Shown: positions 27,201 to 35,320, counted from the first letter of the stretch. The stretch is DNA of 64,000 nt from Bacillota bacterium (GCA_023409535.1 JAEYGZ010000005.1:1-64000), one strand, 5' to 3'. The notes: a model not told the origin generated them from the letters alone. A program made the numbers and translations.

Positions 27201-28474
27201 CATTTCATATCCTGTCCGCCGATATCCAGGATACAATCCACATCCGGTTCAAAGAAAGCAGCGGCATGATAGTGGGCGACAGTTTCAACCTCGCCTTCAT
27301 CTAACATCAGGGCGGACTTAATTAATGCCTCGCCATAACCGGTGGAGCAGGAACGGACAATTTTAACTTTCCCAGGCAGCAGTTCATAGATTTCCTTCAT
27401 GGAGCGAATGGTAGTCTTTAATGGACTGCCGTTATTGTTGCTGTAAAATGAGTACAGCAAGGAACCGTCTTCCCCTACCAGTGCGACCTTAGTGGTAGTG
27501 GAACCGGCATCGATACCCAGGTAAGCATTTCCTTCGTAGCTTTTAAGATCCCCTTTTTTCACGGTATGTATGGAGTGCTGGTTTTTGAATTGTTCATACT
27601 CTGCTTCATCCTCAAACAACGGTTTCAGACGATGTACCTCAAAGTCCATCTTAATGCCGCGGGAGAGCAGATCATACAGTTCAGACAGCTCTTTATTAAC
27701 AGCGGACTTTGAATTCATCGCAGCACCGACTGCTGCAAACAGATGGGAATGCTCAGGAGCAATCACCTGCTCTTCGGTTAAATTTAAGGTACGGACAAAT
27801 GCATTCTTAAGCTCGCTTAAGAAATGGAGCGGACCACCCAAAAATGCAACATTTCCGCGAATTGGTTTACCGCAGGCAAGGCCGCTGATGGTCTGGTTAA
27901 CCACTGCCTGAAAGATAGAAGCGGAAAGATCCGGTTTTGTAGCCCCTTCATTAATTAAAGGCTGGATATCTGATTTTGCAAATACACCGCAGCGCGCTGC
28001 GATGGGGTAAATGGCCTGATAGCTTTTGGCATATTCGTTCAGGCCTGCTGCATCTGTCTTGAGCAGGCTTGCCATCTGATCAATAAAGGAACCTGTACCG
28101 CCGGCACAGATACCGTTCATACGCTGTTCGATACCACCTGTAAAGTAAATGATCTTCGCGTCTTCACCGCCCAGCTCAATGGCTACATCTGTCTGAGGAG
28201 CAAAATCCTGCAGAGAGGTGGATACAGCCACAACCTCCTGAACAAATGGAATATCAAGATGCTTGGAGATGGTCAGACCACCGGAACCTGTGATGACAGG
28301 GGAGATATTTAGATTACCCTGAGCATCCTGCGCTTTCTTGACAAGACCGGCGAGGGTCTCCTGAATGTTGGCAAAATGCCGCTCATAATCGGAGAATATG
28401 ATTTCTCCTGTTTCATTTATAATAACAATTTTTACCGTAGTGGAACCGATATCAATACCTAATCTGTAATTCAT
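24239..28474 (-). CDS. Giant 2-hydroxyacyl-CoA dehydratase activase (BadF/HgdC type) fused to dehydratase-like domains
   Basis: A 1411-residue protein. It has two tandem ASKHA ATPase modules of the BadF/BadG/BcrA/BcrD family, each opening with a phosphate loop (GIDIGSTTVK near residue 6; GIDAGSTTTK near 320) and each with a cysteine-containing cluster segment (GICAGGTGSF; ACSSGCGSF). Then follow a Cys-rich segment (ARCKRCTNNC), a DUF2229-like region and a C-terminal HgdB-like part. Activases of this family hand electrons at low potential to dehydratases or related [4Fe-4S] enzymes using ATP; the partner of these large fused forms is not settled. Start chosen at the second Met, 8 bases after AAGGAG. 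A consensus promoter lies upstream; the gene converges on P2. Confidence 0.9.
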   Translation of the reverse strand: MNYRLGIDIGSTTVKIVIINETGEIIFSDYERHFANIQETLAGLVKKAQDAQGNLNISPVITGSGGLTISKHLDIPFVQEVVAVSTSLQDFAPQTDVAIELGGEDAKIIYFTGGIEQRMNGICAGGTGSFIDQMASLLKTDAAGLNEYAKSYQAIYPIAARCGVFAKSDIQPLINEGATKPDLSASIFQAVVNQTISGLACGKPIRGNVAFLGGPLHFLSELKNAFVRTLNLTEEQVIAPEHSHLFAAVGAAMNSKSAVNKELSELYDLLSRGIKMDFEVHRLKPLFEDEAEYEQFKNQHSIHTVKKGDLKSYEGNAYLGIDAGSTTTKVALVGEDGSLLYSFYSNNNGSPLKTTIRSMKEIYELLPGKVKIVRSCSTGYGEALIKSALMLDEGEVETVAHYHAAAFFEPDVDCILDIGGQDMKCIKIKNKTVDNVLLNEACSSGCGSFIETFAKSLNYEVEDFAKVALYAKNPIDLGTRCTVFMNSKVKQAQKEGATVADISAGLAYSVIKNALYKVIKITNPKDLGTKMVVQGGTFYNDAVLRSFETISGCNAVRPDIAGIMGAFGAALIAREHYQGEESTMLSIDEINELKFETSLARCKRCTNNCLLTVNKFTGGRQYITGNRCERGLGKEKNVDNIPNLFEYKLNRYFDYPALKPEEAKRGTVGIPRVLNMYENYPFWHTFFTKLGYQVVLSPTSNHKIYELGIESIPSESECYPAKLVHGHVKWLIDQGMKYIFYPSIPYERKEVDGANNHYNCPIVTSYPENIKNNVEELKDPSIHFDNPFLSLESEEIVTQRLTDIFTERGIPEGEIAAATAAAWTELAAARQDMRKKGEETIEYLKTTGRKGIVLAGRPYHVDPEIHHGIPELINSYGVAVLTEDAVSHLGEIDRPTIVVDQWMYHSRLYAAASYVRTQPNLELIQLNSFGCGLDAVTTDQVNDILTKSGKIYTVLKIDEVNNLGAARIRIRSLLSAVKEREAKHITPHIKSAAHHRVVFTEEMKETYTILAPQMSPIHFDLLEPALRSGGYKVEVLPNDNRRSIDVGLQYVNNDACFPSLMVVGQIMDALLSGKYDLNKVAVMITQTGGGCRATNYIGFIRRALEKAGMSQIPVVSLSASGLEKNPGLKITPKLLIKAMQALVYGDVFMRVLYRTRPYERIPGSANALHHKWRDICSKSLEKGSWSEYKRNLRGIIREFDNLELDETVKKPRVGVVGEILVKFLPSANNYLVELLEAEGAEAVVPDLLDFFLYSAFNSNFKADFLGKKRSSARISNLVIWALEQLRNPAKKELARSKRFAPPVHIKKLASYADPVVSIGNQTGEGWFLTGEMLELIHSGVKNIVCTQPFACLPNHIVGKGVIKELRRQHPEANIVAVDYDPGASEVNQLNRIKLMLSTAVKNMNKQSGSIE

Positions 28475-28562
28475 ATGCAAGACTCCTTATCAAGGTACTA
28501 ATTTGCCCGGTGCGGATCATTCCGCCGATGCCGCAAGCACCCCCAAAAAATAAGCTTTCTAT

Positions 28563-28591
28563 ATTATACGATACATATCTTTTAAGTTCAA
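28563..28591 (-). promoter_or_regulatory. Sigma-A promoter of the giant activase gene
   Basis: On the minus strand, TTGAAC (28586-28591) and TATAAT (28563-28568) are separated by exactly 17 bases. The resulting transcript would have a ~80-base leader containing a GC-rich stretch. Confidence 0.75.
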
Positions 28592-28794
28592 CTGGTTAAT
28601 TGTCTGTAAACAAGAACAAAATGTAAAATAAATCTTAAATTTTAGAATGATGTCAGTGTAAAAAAGCGATTTTCACACTATTTGATTGTGCTGCGCCGGC
28701 CGCGCACGAACTAACTGCCCTTGATTAACTAATAAAGTTTTCCCTTCATATAATAATGGTAGATTGTTGATGACATATCGGAAGGAGCAGTAAT

Positions 28795-29148
28795 ATGTAT
28801 TGCATAAATTACGTGGTTCAAAGCGGAGATACGTTATATAGCATAAGCCGTCATTATAATGTTGACCTTGGGATGATCATCATGGCCAACCCCTTTGTCA
28901 ATGTATACAACTTAAGGGTAGGAGAGGTACTGTGCATTCCAATCAGCGTTCCCAGCGGGGATAATTATGACCATTATACGACCTATCTGGTTCGGGAAGG
29001 AGACACTCTGGAAAGCATCATCAATGATAATCATGTTGGATTGGCAGATTTATTACAGTTGAATTCTATGGGGGATTTTTATCTGCTGCCTGGGACAACA
29101 CTTCATATACCCATCACAGGGGAAGGAGAAAGTGGCGTAACCCTGTAA
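28795..29148 (+). CDS. Small protein with two LysM domains
   Basis: This 117-residue protein consists of two LysM peptidoglycan-binding repeats: residues ~5-52 (VVQSGDTLYSISRHYNVD...VGEVLCIPI) and ~65-112 (YLVREGDTLESIINDN...LHIPI). There is no signal peptide, so it may act in the mother cell or bind spore cortex precursors, as small LysM proteins such as SafA-related ones do; this is inference. GGAGCAG precedes the start. A TATAAT lies at 28749-28754 without a good -35, which may reflect an alternative sigma factor. Confidence 0.9.
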   Translation: MYCINYVVQSGDTLYSISRHYNVDLGMIIMANPFVNVYNLRVGEVLCIPISVPSGDNYDHYTTYLVREGDTLESIINDNHVGLADLLQLNSMGDFYLLPGTTLHIPITGEGESGVTL

Positions 29149-29177
29149 TTATTAAGAATAGTTTGAATTTGTTTTGT

Positions 29178-29206
29178 TTGACAAAGGAATAATAACAACA
29201 TATAAT
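29178..29206 (+). promoter_or_regulatory. Perfect-consensus sigma-A promoter of corA
   Basis: TTGACA at 29178-29183 and TATAAT at 29201-29206 with an ideal 17-base spacer. The predicted start is near 29213, leaving a ~270-base untranslated leader before corA. Confidence 0.9.
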
Positions 29207-29212
29207 AGTTTT

Positions 29213-29485
29213 GGATTTAACATGACCATTCAGTCATAGCGGCTCTATGAGCCGATGCACACAAAATATGCAAATACGCATATTTTGCGCCAAATTAAAG
29301 AAGAGGATGTGGTAAGGATGGAAGCCGGCCCCGGTAGTAGTCATAGTCGGAAAATTATGAACAATATCATAGGTACTGCAGCAAGCGGCAGGACTGCGTA
29401 AGATTATGCTTAGCCGGTGGATTTCCGCCCTTAAGTAATAATTGTTCCTTTCCACTGCTTCATCTGCGGTGGAAAGGAGCATATT
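29213..29485 (+). promoter_or_regulatory. Long structured leader of corA with sequestered ribosome binding site
   Basis: The ~273-base leader holds several clear hairpins: CGGCTC/GAGCCG (29240-29254), CAAAATATGC/GCATATTTTG (29262-29287) and GGTGG/CCGCC (29416-29429). A last 13-bp stem (29446-29458 with 29466-29478, one wobble pair) buries the corA SD AAAGGAG. It also contains a possible 27-codon leader ORF (29318-29401). This is the design of a translational riboswitch or leader-peptide switch, presumably sensing Mg2+ or another ion. It does not show the M-box, ydaO or yybP-ykoY signatures I can recall. Confidence 0.6.
29318..29401 (+). CDS. Possible 27-codon leader peptide in the corA leader
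   Basis: ATG at 29318 preceded by GAGG 11 bases upstream, reading MEAGPGSSHSRK and ending at TAA 29399-29401. The stop codon precedes the two last hairpins of the leader. Leader peptides control Mg2+ transporter genes elsewhere (mgtL/mgtA), but nothing here proves translation. Confidence 0.3.
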   Translation: MEAGPGSSHSRKIMNNIIGTAASGRTA

Positions 29486-30421
29486 ATGATTGATATCTTT
29501 AAAACTTCAGAGGGGTTATTGCAGCGGCTGCCGGAAATAAATGAAGGCTGCTGGATTGCTATGACCAATCCCTCTGCAACTGAATTAATGGAAATTGCGG
29601 GTGCGACGGGAATAGAGGTTGATCACCTCAGAGCCCCTTTGGATGAGGAGGAACGCGCACGTATCGAGGTGGAGGATAAATATACGGTTATATTGGTAGA
29701 CATTCCTACCCTTGAAAGACGTAACGATAAAGACCGTTATGTAACAATACCTCTTGGCATTATTGTAGCAGATAACTATCTTGTTACAATTTGCCTGGAA
29801 GAGACTCCGATTTTAAAATGTTTTATTGATGGCAGGGTGAGAGATTTTTATACCTATAAAAAGACCCGGTTTATACTGCAGATTTTGTATCGGAATGCTT
29901 CCACTTTTCTGCAGCACCTGCGATCCATAGATCGTAAGAGCGAAGAAATAGAGCGCAAGCTTCATATCTCGACCCAAAACCGTGAATTGATAGATTTATT
30001 GGAATTGGAGAAGAGCATGGTATACTTTACAACATCTCTTCGTTCAAATGAAGTTGTGTTTGAAAAGATGCTGAAGCTGGAGACGATAAAACATTATCCG
30101 GAGGATGAGGACTTACTTGAGGATTTGATTATTGAAAATAAGCAGGCCATCGAGATGGCTAATATATACAGTGGCATATTAAGCGGTACGATGGATGCAT
30201 TTGCTTCCATTATATCAAACAATCAGAACCTGATTATGAAATTTTTGGCTGCGATTACCATTGTTCTATCCATTCCTACCATGATAGCCAGCTTTTTTGG
30301 TATGAATTTTGTAAATATTCCGGGGAATGATAATCCGTATGGTTTTTATTATGTTGTACTGGCTGCTTTAATTTTAACATCAATTATCGTACTGTTATTC
30401 CGAAAGAAGAAATTATTCTAG
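29486..30421 (+). CDS. corA: CorA-family Mg2+ (divalent cation) transporter
   Basis: This 311-residue protein has a cytoplasmic N-terminal domain (residues ~1-245), two C-terminal transmembrane helices (about 250-272 and 285-306) and the signature GMN motif (FGMNFVNIPG) between them that forms the pore selectivity loop. Length is typical for CorA. The SD AAAGGAG is strong but lies within a 13-bp hairpin of the leader, so translation is likely regulated. The rhomboid-like gene follows 80 bases downstream. Confidence 0.95.
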   Translation: MIDIFKTSEGLLQRLPEINEGCWIAMTNPSATELMEIAGATGIEVDHLRAPLDEEERARIEVEDKYTVILVDIPTLERRNDKDRYVTIPLGIIVADNYLVTICLEETPILKCFIDGRVRDFYTYKKTRFILQILYRNASTFLQHLRSIDRKSEEIERKLHISTQNRELIDLLELEKSMVYFTTSLRSNEVVFEKMLKLETIKHYPEDEDLLEDLIIENKQAIEMANIYSGILSGTMDAFASIISNNQNLIMKFLAAITIVLSIPTMIASFFGMNFVNIPGNDNPYGFYYVVLAALILTSIIVLLFRKKKLF

Positions 30422-30501
30422 TTGTTACTTGATAGCTGATACACACGGCAAATTTGAGTGAAAGCCCAGATATGCAGGCATGTAAAAGAACGGAGAAATA
30501 A

Positions 30502-31365
30502 ATGAAATTATTGAACAAGCTTGAAAGAATATTTGGCCGGTATGCGGTTAGAGATCTGATGAAATATATTGTCGCCCTGTATGTTCTGGGGCTGCTGCTT
30601 GGCATGGTTCCGAATTCCGCGGCATACTATCTGCTTAATTTGGATTTTGCCTTAGTAATGCGCGGCCAGGTCTGGAGGCTGATTACCTGGCTGATTCCTG
30701 TCAGCAGCATAAACGGTATCCTGTTCACGGCAATCTCAGTGTATTTCTATTATATGATAGGCAATTCCTTAGAGCGTGCCTGGGGAGCATTCCGCTTTAA
30801 TATGTATTTCCTTACGGGTATCCTGTTTAACATCCTGTCATCCTTGATCACCTATGCGATCATAGGGATAAATGCACCACCCAGTATGGGCTTTCTCTGT
30901 GGTACGATGTTTTTCGCTTTTGCGGCGATTTATCCGAACACACAGATTATGCTGTATTTCCTGATACCGCTTAAAATCAAATATTTGGCTTGGCTGCAGG
31001 GGGCTATCTATATATATGATATAGTTATTTATATCATGCACGGTGAAGCAATCCTAATTCTGCCCTTGGTGGTTTCCTTTGCGAACTTCCTTATCTTTTT
31101 CCTGGCAACCAGGAATTACCGCAGGATATCGCCCGGGGAATTTAAACGTAAGGCCGATTATCACAGGCAGATGAACGAAGGCAGAAATACAGGAAATGTT
31201 ACGCAGTTTCGCGGAAAAAATGTAATTACCAGACATAAGTGTGCGGTATGCGGAAGAACAGAGCTCGATGGTGACAATTTGGAATTCCGTTTCTGTTCAA
31301 AATGCGACGGAAACTATGAATACTGCATGGACCATTTGTTTACCCATGAGCATGTCCATAAGTAA
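30502..31365 (+). CDS. Rhomboid-like membrane protein lacking catalytic residues, with C-terminal zinc ribbon
   Basis: This 287-residue protein has about six transmembrane segments and rhomboid landmarks: VWRLITW after TM1 and NSLERAWGAFRFNMYF. The position of the catalytic GxSG serine reads FLCG, with Cys133 in place of Ser, and the TM6 segment (about residues 187-205) has no His. It therefore looks like a non-proteolytic rhomboid (as in derlins and iRhoms). A basic linker leads to a zinc-ribbon-like tail (C-x2-C ... C-x2-C, residues ~248-275, with several His at the end). It lies between corA and an unknown gene. Function unknown; perhaps membrane protein quality control. Confidence 0.8.
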   Translation: MKLLNKLERIFGRYAVRDLMKYIVALYVLGLLLGMVPNSAAYYLLNLDFALVMRGQVWRLITWLIPVSSINGILFTAISVYFYYMIGNSLERAWGAFRFNMYFLTGILFNILSSLITYAIIGINAPPSMGFLCGTMFFAFAAIYPNTQIMLYFLIPLKIKYLAWLQGAIYIYDIVIYIMHGEAILILPLVVSFANFLIFFLATRNYRRISPGEFKRKADYHRQMNEGRNTGNVTQFRGKNVITRHKCAVCGRTELDGDNLEFRFCSKCDGNYEYCMDHLFTHEHVHK

Positions 31366-31432
31366 CTTGAAGTTTTTGATAACTTTATTGGACATGCTCA
31401 TTGAGCATAAATAACTAAATAACGATAACCAG

Positions 31433-31460
31433 AGTGCTTATTATGTTTGTAATAAGCACT
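31433..31460. promoter_or_regulatory. Perfect 11-bp hairpin upstream of the 31575 gene
   Basis: AGTGCTTATTA and TAATAAGCACT flank TGTTTG. It is not followed by a T run. Two TATAAT -10-like boxes (31467-31472 and 31497-31502) lie just downstream, set in a 30-bp direct repeat (ATTAATATAATG / TATTGGTATAATG), so the hairpin may be an operator for tandem promoters. Confidence 0.45.
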
Positions 31461-31574
31461 TATTAATATAATGTGGCGATTATTCCAATTTATTGGTATA
31501 ATGTACACAGATGGCGGATAAGCGCAGCTATGTACGGTTTAATTTCGAAGAAATAATGACAGGACGGTAATAAA

Positions 31575-32993
31575 ATGAATAAAAAATTACGAAATATAAC
31601 ACAGGAAGTATTAAGCAATAAGAATCTGCAGGAGAATATTCCCCAGCTTCTTAATTATCTGGCTAATGACTATTATTCCTATGCTGGTGTAAGACTAGCA
31701 TTGCATTATTATACCTTTTATGAAACCTATCTGGATAGTGAAAATACCTGGGGAGCTGCGGCAGTTGCTTCTATGAATAGATTGAATCAAATCATTGCAG
31801 ATAATGTCTTAAGGTCTTGTACAGGTGCCGAGCGTGAAAAAGCCATTGCAGCTGTGGATGGGATTCGCAGGGAGCTTGGCAGCCGTATGAATATGCTGAC
31901 GGTTTATACGGATATTTTTAAGATTTATGAGTATGTATTAAATCGTCTGGAATACCGATTTAAAGGAACACCGGATTCTGTGGATGAAGTGGAATTTTCA
32001 AAAGAAATTCTGAGATATATCTTTGACAGTGAGGATAATGTTGTTATCAATGAAAGAATCCGGGAGATGATAGGACAACTTCCCGTTCGAATTACAAAGC
32101 AAAAGTATTTTGACTTATTGAAAGACAGCATAAATGCTTATCTTGGATCAGATCAGTCCTCATTGCAGACCTACCTTTATATGCTTCGCACCTCTGCAAT
32201 GCTTTACAGGGAAGAGGGGATGGACCTTGCATATCCCGAGCTGTCTAAAAAGAGGAAGCAATTAGCTGAATTTGATTATAAGAATATAACCAAACAATCT
32301 TATAATAAAGCACTTAGTCTGCTTCAGGCTGCCAGTTTGATGCTTGAGACGGAATCAACCGTATATCTTGGGCTTCAGGAGATTACCAATGAAGTATACG
32401 CCATGCTGTTATGCTCCGGGTATGCCGGCATGGTACCTGGGGATGAGGAGGCAGCGGTAAAGACTGCAATATCAATCATCAAGGAAACAAATGAACTGTT
32501 TCAGTCAGAGAATCAGGAAGAGCTCTCCTTGGAGGACCTGGATCGTTTCGCCGATGTGGAAGGAGTTCAGGAAGAGCTGTCCTATGATCTGGTGCTGCAG
32601 GAAGATGCGTTGTTTGAAATTGAAAAAAACCACGGTGATCTTGCAAAAAGTATGATGCTTGATCAGCTGCTTCATATACTGCTTCATAGTAAAAAATTGC
32701 TATCCAACAGTCTTTTTGCCGACTTAACGGATGAGGCGGAAGAAAGCATGGTAGATGAGGAAATTATTACAAAGGAAGCAACCGTTTTATTAGAAGAACT
32801 TGAAGCAGCATTTGCCGCACAGGATAAGGTTGTCAGTCGTGCAGTAATCGCTAATACAATTAATATCATGCCGGTTTTCTTTAAGAATCATAATGAAGTA
32901 ATGAATTATGTACGTTACAGTTTGGAGCGTTGCTCTGACATCTATGAGAAAGTGGCGTGTATTGAGATAATTAATGCAATAATGGCAGAATAG
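31575..32993 (+). CDS. Hypothetical all-helical cytoplasmic protein
   Basis: A 472-residue protein that I do not recognise. It has no signal peptide or membrane segment and appears almost entirely alpha-helical with many Glu/Leu-rich stretches. The ATG at 31575 has an AGGACGG SD region. It has its own promoter region (hairpin and two TATAAT boxes upstream). The next gene is 145 bases downstream and is followed by the ytfI-ytfJ sporulation pair. A sporulation-related role is possible only by position. Confidence 0.75.
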   Translation: MNKKLRNITQEVLSNKNLQENIPQLLNYLANDYYSYAGVRLALHYYTFYETYLDSENTWGAAAVASMNRLNQIIADNVLRSCTGAEREKAIAAVDGIRRELGSRMNMLTVYTDIFKIYEYVLNRLEYRFKGTPDSVDEVEFSKEILRYIFDSEDNVVINERIREMIGQLPVRITKQKYFDLLKDSINAYLGSDQSSLQTYLYMLRTSAMLYREEGMDLAYPELSKKRKQLAEFDYKNITKQSYNKALSLLQAASLMLETESTVYLGLQEITNEVYAMLLCSGYAGMVPGDEEAAVKTAISIIKETNELFQSENQEELSLEDLDRFADVEGVQEELSYDLVLQEDALFEIEKNHGDLAKSMMLDQLLHILLHSKKLLSNSLFADLTDEAEESMVDEEIITKEATVLLEELEAAFAAQDKVVSRAVIANTINIMPVFFKNHNEVMNYVRYSLERCSDIYEKVACIEIINAIMAE

Positions 32994-33138
32994 GCTGTAT
33001 TATTGTTGGTAATATGTGGTATACTAATCATAATAACTGTAGTTCCATACTTGTATAAGTATGTGTAAGTAAACCTAGTATGAATTTTTGCGCCGGTGTC
33101 CAAATTCACGGACAGCGGCAATGTGGAGGATAAGAGGG

Positions 33139-33447
33139 ATGATATCATGGGCTTCCCGTCTTTATGTCGGTGACAAGGCTAAGAAAATCCAGAACAGAGC
33201 GGTGGCGTCCATCAGTAATAAGCAGGCTGCTTTTGGGGTGTATTGTATCGCTTTTGCATCCCATCCGGACAATCTCTTTGATATTTTTGAGGCAAATGAA
33301 CTGTTATTTCCCCATTATCAGAAGACAGAGATTCATATTGTCGGACTGGCAAAGGGAAAGCAGGAAGCGGTCGATCTGGTTCAATCGATGTTGATGGAGG
33401 TTTATAATAAAACAGGTGCTTTTAATGTTCGAGCCTATTTTACATAG
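33139..33447 (+). CDS. Small conserved-looking hypothetical protein
   Basis: A 102-residue cytoplasmic protein, no family recognised. The central part has alternating hydrophobic strands and helices (YCIAFASHPDNLFDIFEANELL ... EIHIVGLAKGKQEAVDLVQ), suggesting a compact alpha/beta fold. Chosen start at 33139 has GGAGG nine bases upstream; a longer frame to 33088 lacks an SD. It lies 21 bases before the DUF2953 gene, so it is probably co-transcribed with ytfI-ytfJ. Confidence 0.75.
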   Translation: MISWASRLYVGDKAKKIQNRAVASISNKQAAFGVYCIAFASHPDNLFDIFEANELLFPHYQKTEIHIVGLAKGKQEAVDLVQSMLMEVYNKTGAFNVRAYFT

Positions 33448-33468
33448 GAAGGCGGTTAAAGTTAAGGA

Positions 33469-34596
33469 ATGCTTCATATTATCCTACTGATTTTAAAAAT
33501 AATTGGGATCATTTTGCTCGCTGTACTTGGGCTTCTTTTGCTTGTTCTTCTAACGGTTCTGCTGGTTCCGCTTCGGTACAGAGTTGTAGTGGAGCATGGA
33601 GATGCATTTTATTTGAAAGGGCGGGCTCATTGGCTGTTGCATCTGATTCATGCAGATGTCTCTCATATAGATGGAGTGCTTCATCTGAAAGTAAGGCTGT
33701 TTGGATTTGTCCTGTTTGATAATTTGAAACCGAAGGATCCAAAGATAAAAAAGACAAAGGTTCAAAAAAGAAAAGCAAGGACGAAAAAGAGAAGTAAAGT
33801 ACCGGAGCACAAGACAAAACCGGACGAGCATCAGATTGCCGGTGATAACAGGGCAGCGGTTAAGGACAGTCAGCAGGTTAACCTGCAGGACAATAAAACA
33901 GAATATCAAGCTGATGCAAAGCAGGAAAGTATTCCTGATACCCTGCAAAATGAAAGCAAAGTTATTCATAAATTAGAGATTGAAGATAATACGGACAGAG
34001 AGAGTGTAAACAGAGATGAAGTAAGGAAGTCCGAAGGAATTTCAAATAAGCTCCAAATAATTCCTGAATTATTTCATAAAGCAGGCAAGCTGTTCGGAAA
34101 ACTTCGTGTGTTAGTGATAAAGCTTATTAAGAAGCTTCAAAGCATTAGAGACAAAATAAAATCCTTTTATAACAGGCTCAAGGATAGGATTAAGGGAATC
34201 CTTGCAACACTGACGAATTTGAAGCGGCGTTGGAATTTGATTTATGATTTTCTTCGGGAAGAGATCAACCGGGAAGGCTTTCATGCAACATTTCACAGCT
34301 TGAAGCGGTTGATTAAACACATATTGCCTACAAAATTACGCTCGGAAATTATATTTGGAACCGGCGATCCCTGTTCGACGGGACAGCTTCTGGGGGTTAT
34401 GGGAATATTATATAGCTTCTATGGTGACAAAATCCGTATTACACCGGATTTTGAGAATAAGCGGATGGAAGGCAGGCATGATGCACGGGGAAGAATAAGA
34501 ATGGCTACAGTTCTTATCATAGTAACTAAGCTTTTACTTAATAAACGGTTTAAACAATTAAAGAGGAATATTATTATTTTAAAGGAGGCATTGTAA
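33469..34596 (+). CDS. ytfI: DUF2953 protein (YtfI-like)
   Basis: This 375-residue protein starts with a strong transmembrane segment (residues ~3-33) followed by LVPLRYRVVVEHGD, the DUF2953 opening. It then has an unusually long, charged, Lys/Glu/Gln-rich linker (about residues 85-185) and the conserved C-terminal part (GTGDPCSTGQLLGVMGILYSFY). In Bacillus the same gene is ytfI, next to ytfJ, as here (1-base gap to the next gene). A function in sporulation is expected from the partnership but is not proven. Confidence 0.88.
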   Translation: MLHIILLILKIIGIILLAVLGLLLLVLLTVLLVPLRYRVVVEHGDAFYLKGRAHWLLHLIHADVSHIDGVLHLKVRLFGFVLFDNLKPKDPKIKKTKVQKRKARTKKRSKVPEHKTKPDEHQIAGDNRAAVKDSQQVNLQDNKTEYQADAKQESIPDTLQNESKVIHKLEIEDNTDRESVNRDEVRKSEGISNKLQIIPELFHKAGKLFGKLRVLVIKLIKKLQSIRDKIKSFYNRLKDRIKGILATLTNLKRRWNLIYDFLREEINREGFHATFHSLKRLIKHILPTKLRSEIIFGTGDPCSTGQLLGVMGILYSFYGDKIRITPDFENKRMEGRHDARGRIRMATVLIIVTKLLLNKRFKQLKRNIIILKEAL

Positions 34597-34597
34597 T

Positions 34598-35002
34598 ATG
34601 GCAGATAATAATTTCAATAATACGGTTGAATCACTATTTAAAGGTATGGATAGCTTTCTGACTACAAAGACCGTTGTTGGCGATGCAGTTAAATTTGAAG
34701 ATGGAACCATTATATTACCCTTGGTAGAAGTAAGCTTCGGTGTTGCTGCAGGGGCATTTGCAGGAGACAGCAAGAATAATGCAGGCGGCGGTATGGGCGG
34801 TAAGATCAGTCCCAGCTCCGTACTTGTCATACAGAATGGTTCCTCCAAGGTAGTGAATGTAAAGGATCAGGACAGCGTATCCAAGATACTTGACATGGTT
34901 CCGGATATTGTGAATAAGTTTAGCAAAGGTCTTAAGAAAAAGGATGATGTCGATGAAAAGGTGGAGGAAGTTCTGAAAAATCAGGCGGATACAGCACAGT
35001 AG
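34598..35002 (+). CDS. ytfJ: GerW-family sporulation protein YtfJ
   Basis: This 134-residue protein matches the YtfJ/GerW family: VESLFKGMDSFLTTKTVVGD at the start, the GTIILPLVEVSFGVAAG block, a Gly-rich GGGMGGKISPSSVLVI segment and a hydrophilic tail. The family is found in endospore formers and is needed for normal spore germination in Bacillus. An AAAGGAGG SD lies in the last codons of ytfI, one base before the start region, so the pair is coupled. This is the best evidence in the window for a spore-forming host. Confidence 0.93.
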   Translation: MADNNFNNTVESLFKGMDSFLTTKTVVGDAVKFEDGTIILPLVEVSFGVAAGAFAGDSKNNAGGGMGGKISPSSVLVIQNGSSKVVNVKDQDSVSKILDMVPDIVNKFSKGLKKKDDVDEKVEEVLKNQADTAQ

Positions 35003-35041
35003 AGTAAAATATTTGCAGAAATTATTCATATGATTTTTTGC

Positions 35042-35070
35042 TTGCATTATATTTCATATTCTGATAAAAT
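35042..35070 (+). promoter_or_regulatory. Sigma-A promoter of rpmB
   Basis: TTGCAT (35042-35047) and TAAAAT (35065-35070) with a 17-base spacer, giving a ~50-base leader before rpmB. Confidence 0.7.
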
Positions 35071-35126
35071 GTATATGTTTGTAGGGCCAATTGGGTCTAT
35101 AATTAAAACCTAAGGAGGTGCTTTCG

Positions 35127-35312
35127 GTGGCAAAATGTTCAATATGTGATAAAGGTGCTCACTTTGGAATCGCTGTGAGTCATTCTCATAGAAGATCTAA
35201 TAAGATGTGGAAATCCAATGTTAAGTCCGTTAAGGTTAATGTTAACGGTGCAGCAAGAAAAATGTATGTTTGTACTTCCTGTCTTAGATCCGGTAAAGTA
35301 GAACGCGCGTAA
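35127..35312 (+). CDS. rpmB: 50S ribosomal protein L28
   Basis: This 61-residue protein begins AKCSICDKGAHFG, has the basic core SHSHRRSNKMWKSN and the second Cys pair (CTSC), so it is a zinc-binding (C+) form of L28. The GTG at 35127 is chosen because AAGGAGGT lies 7 bases upstream and because L28 proteins start at this point; the GTG at 35118 overlaps the SD. A terminator follows. In Bacillus rpmB precedes yloU-yloV-recG, as it does here with an insertion. Confidence 0.97.
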   Translation: MAKCSICDKGAHFGIAVSHSHRRSNKMWKSNVKSVKVNVNGAARKMYVCTSCLRSGKVERA

Positions 35313-35320
35313 GGAAATGA

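Noticed and set aside
29213..29485. corA leader as a known M-box riboswitch
   Set aside because: I could not find the conserved GTTAGGTGAGGCTCC-like core or the paired P-element sequences of the M-box.
31345..31420. Stem GAGCATGTCCA/TGGACATGCTC at the end of the rhomboid gene as a terminator
   Set aside because: The stem is good but the loop is long and no T run follows; it might still affect mRNA stability, but I do not call it a terminator.
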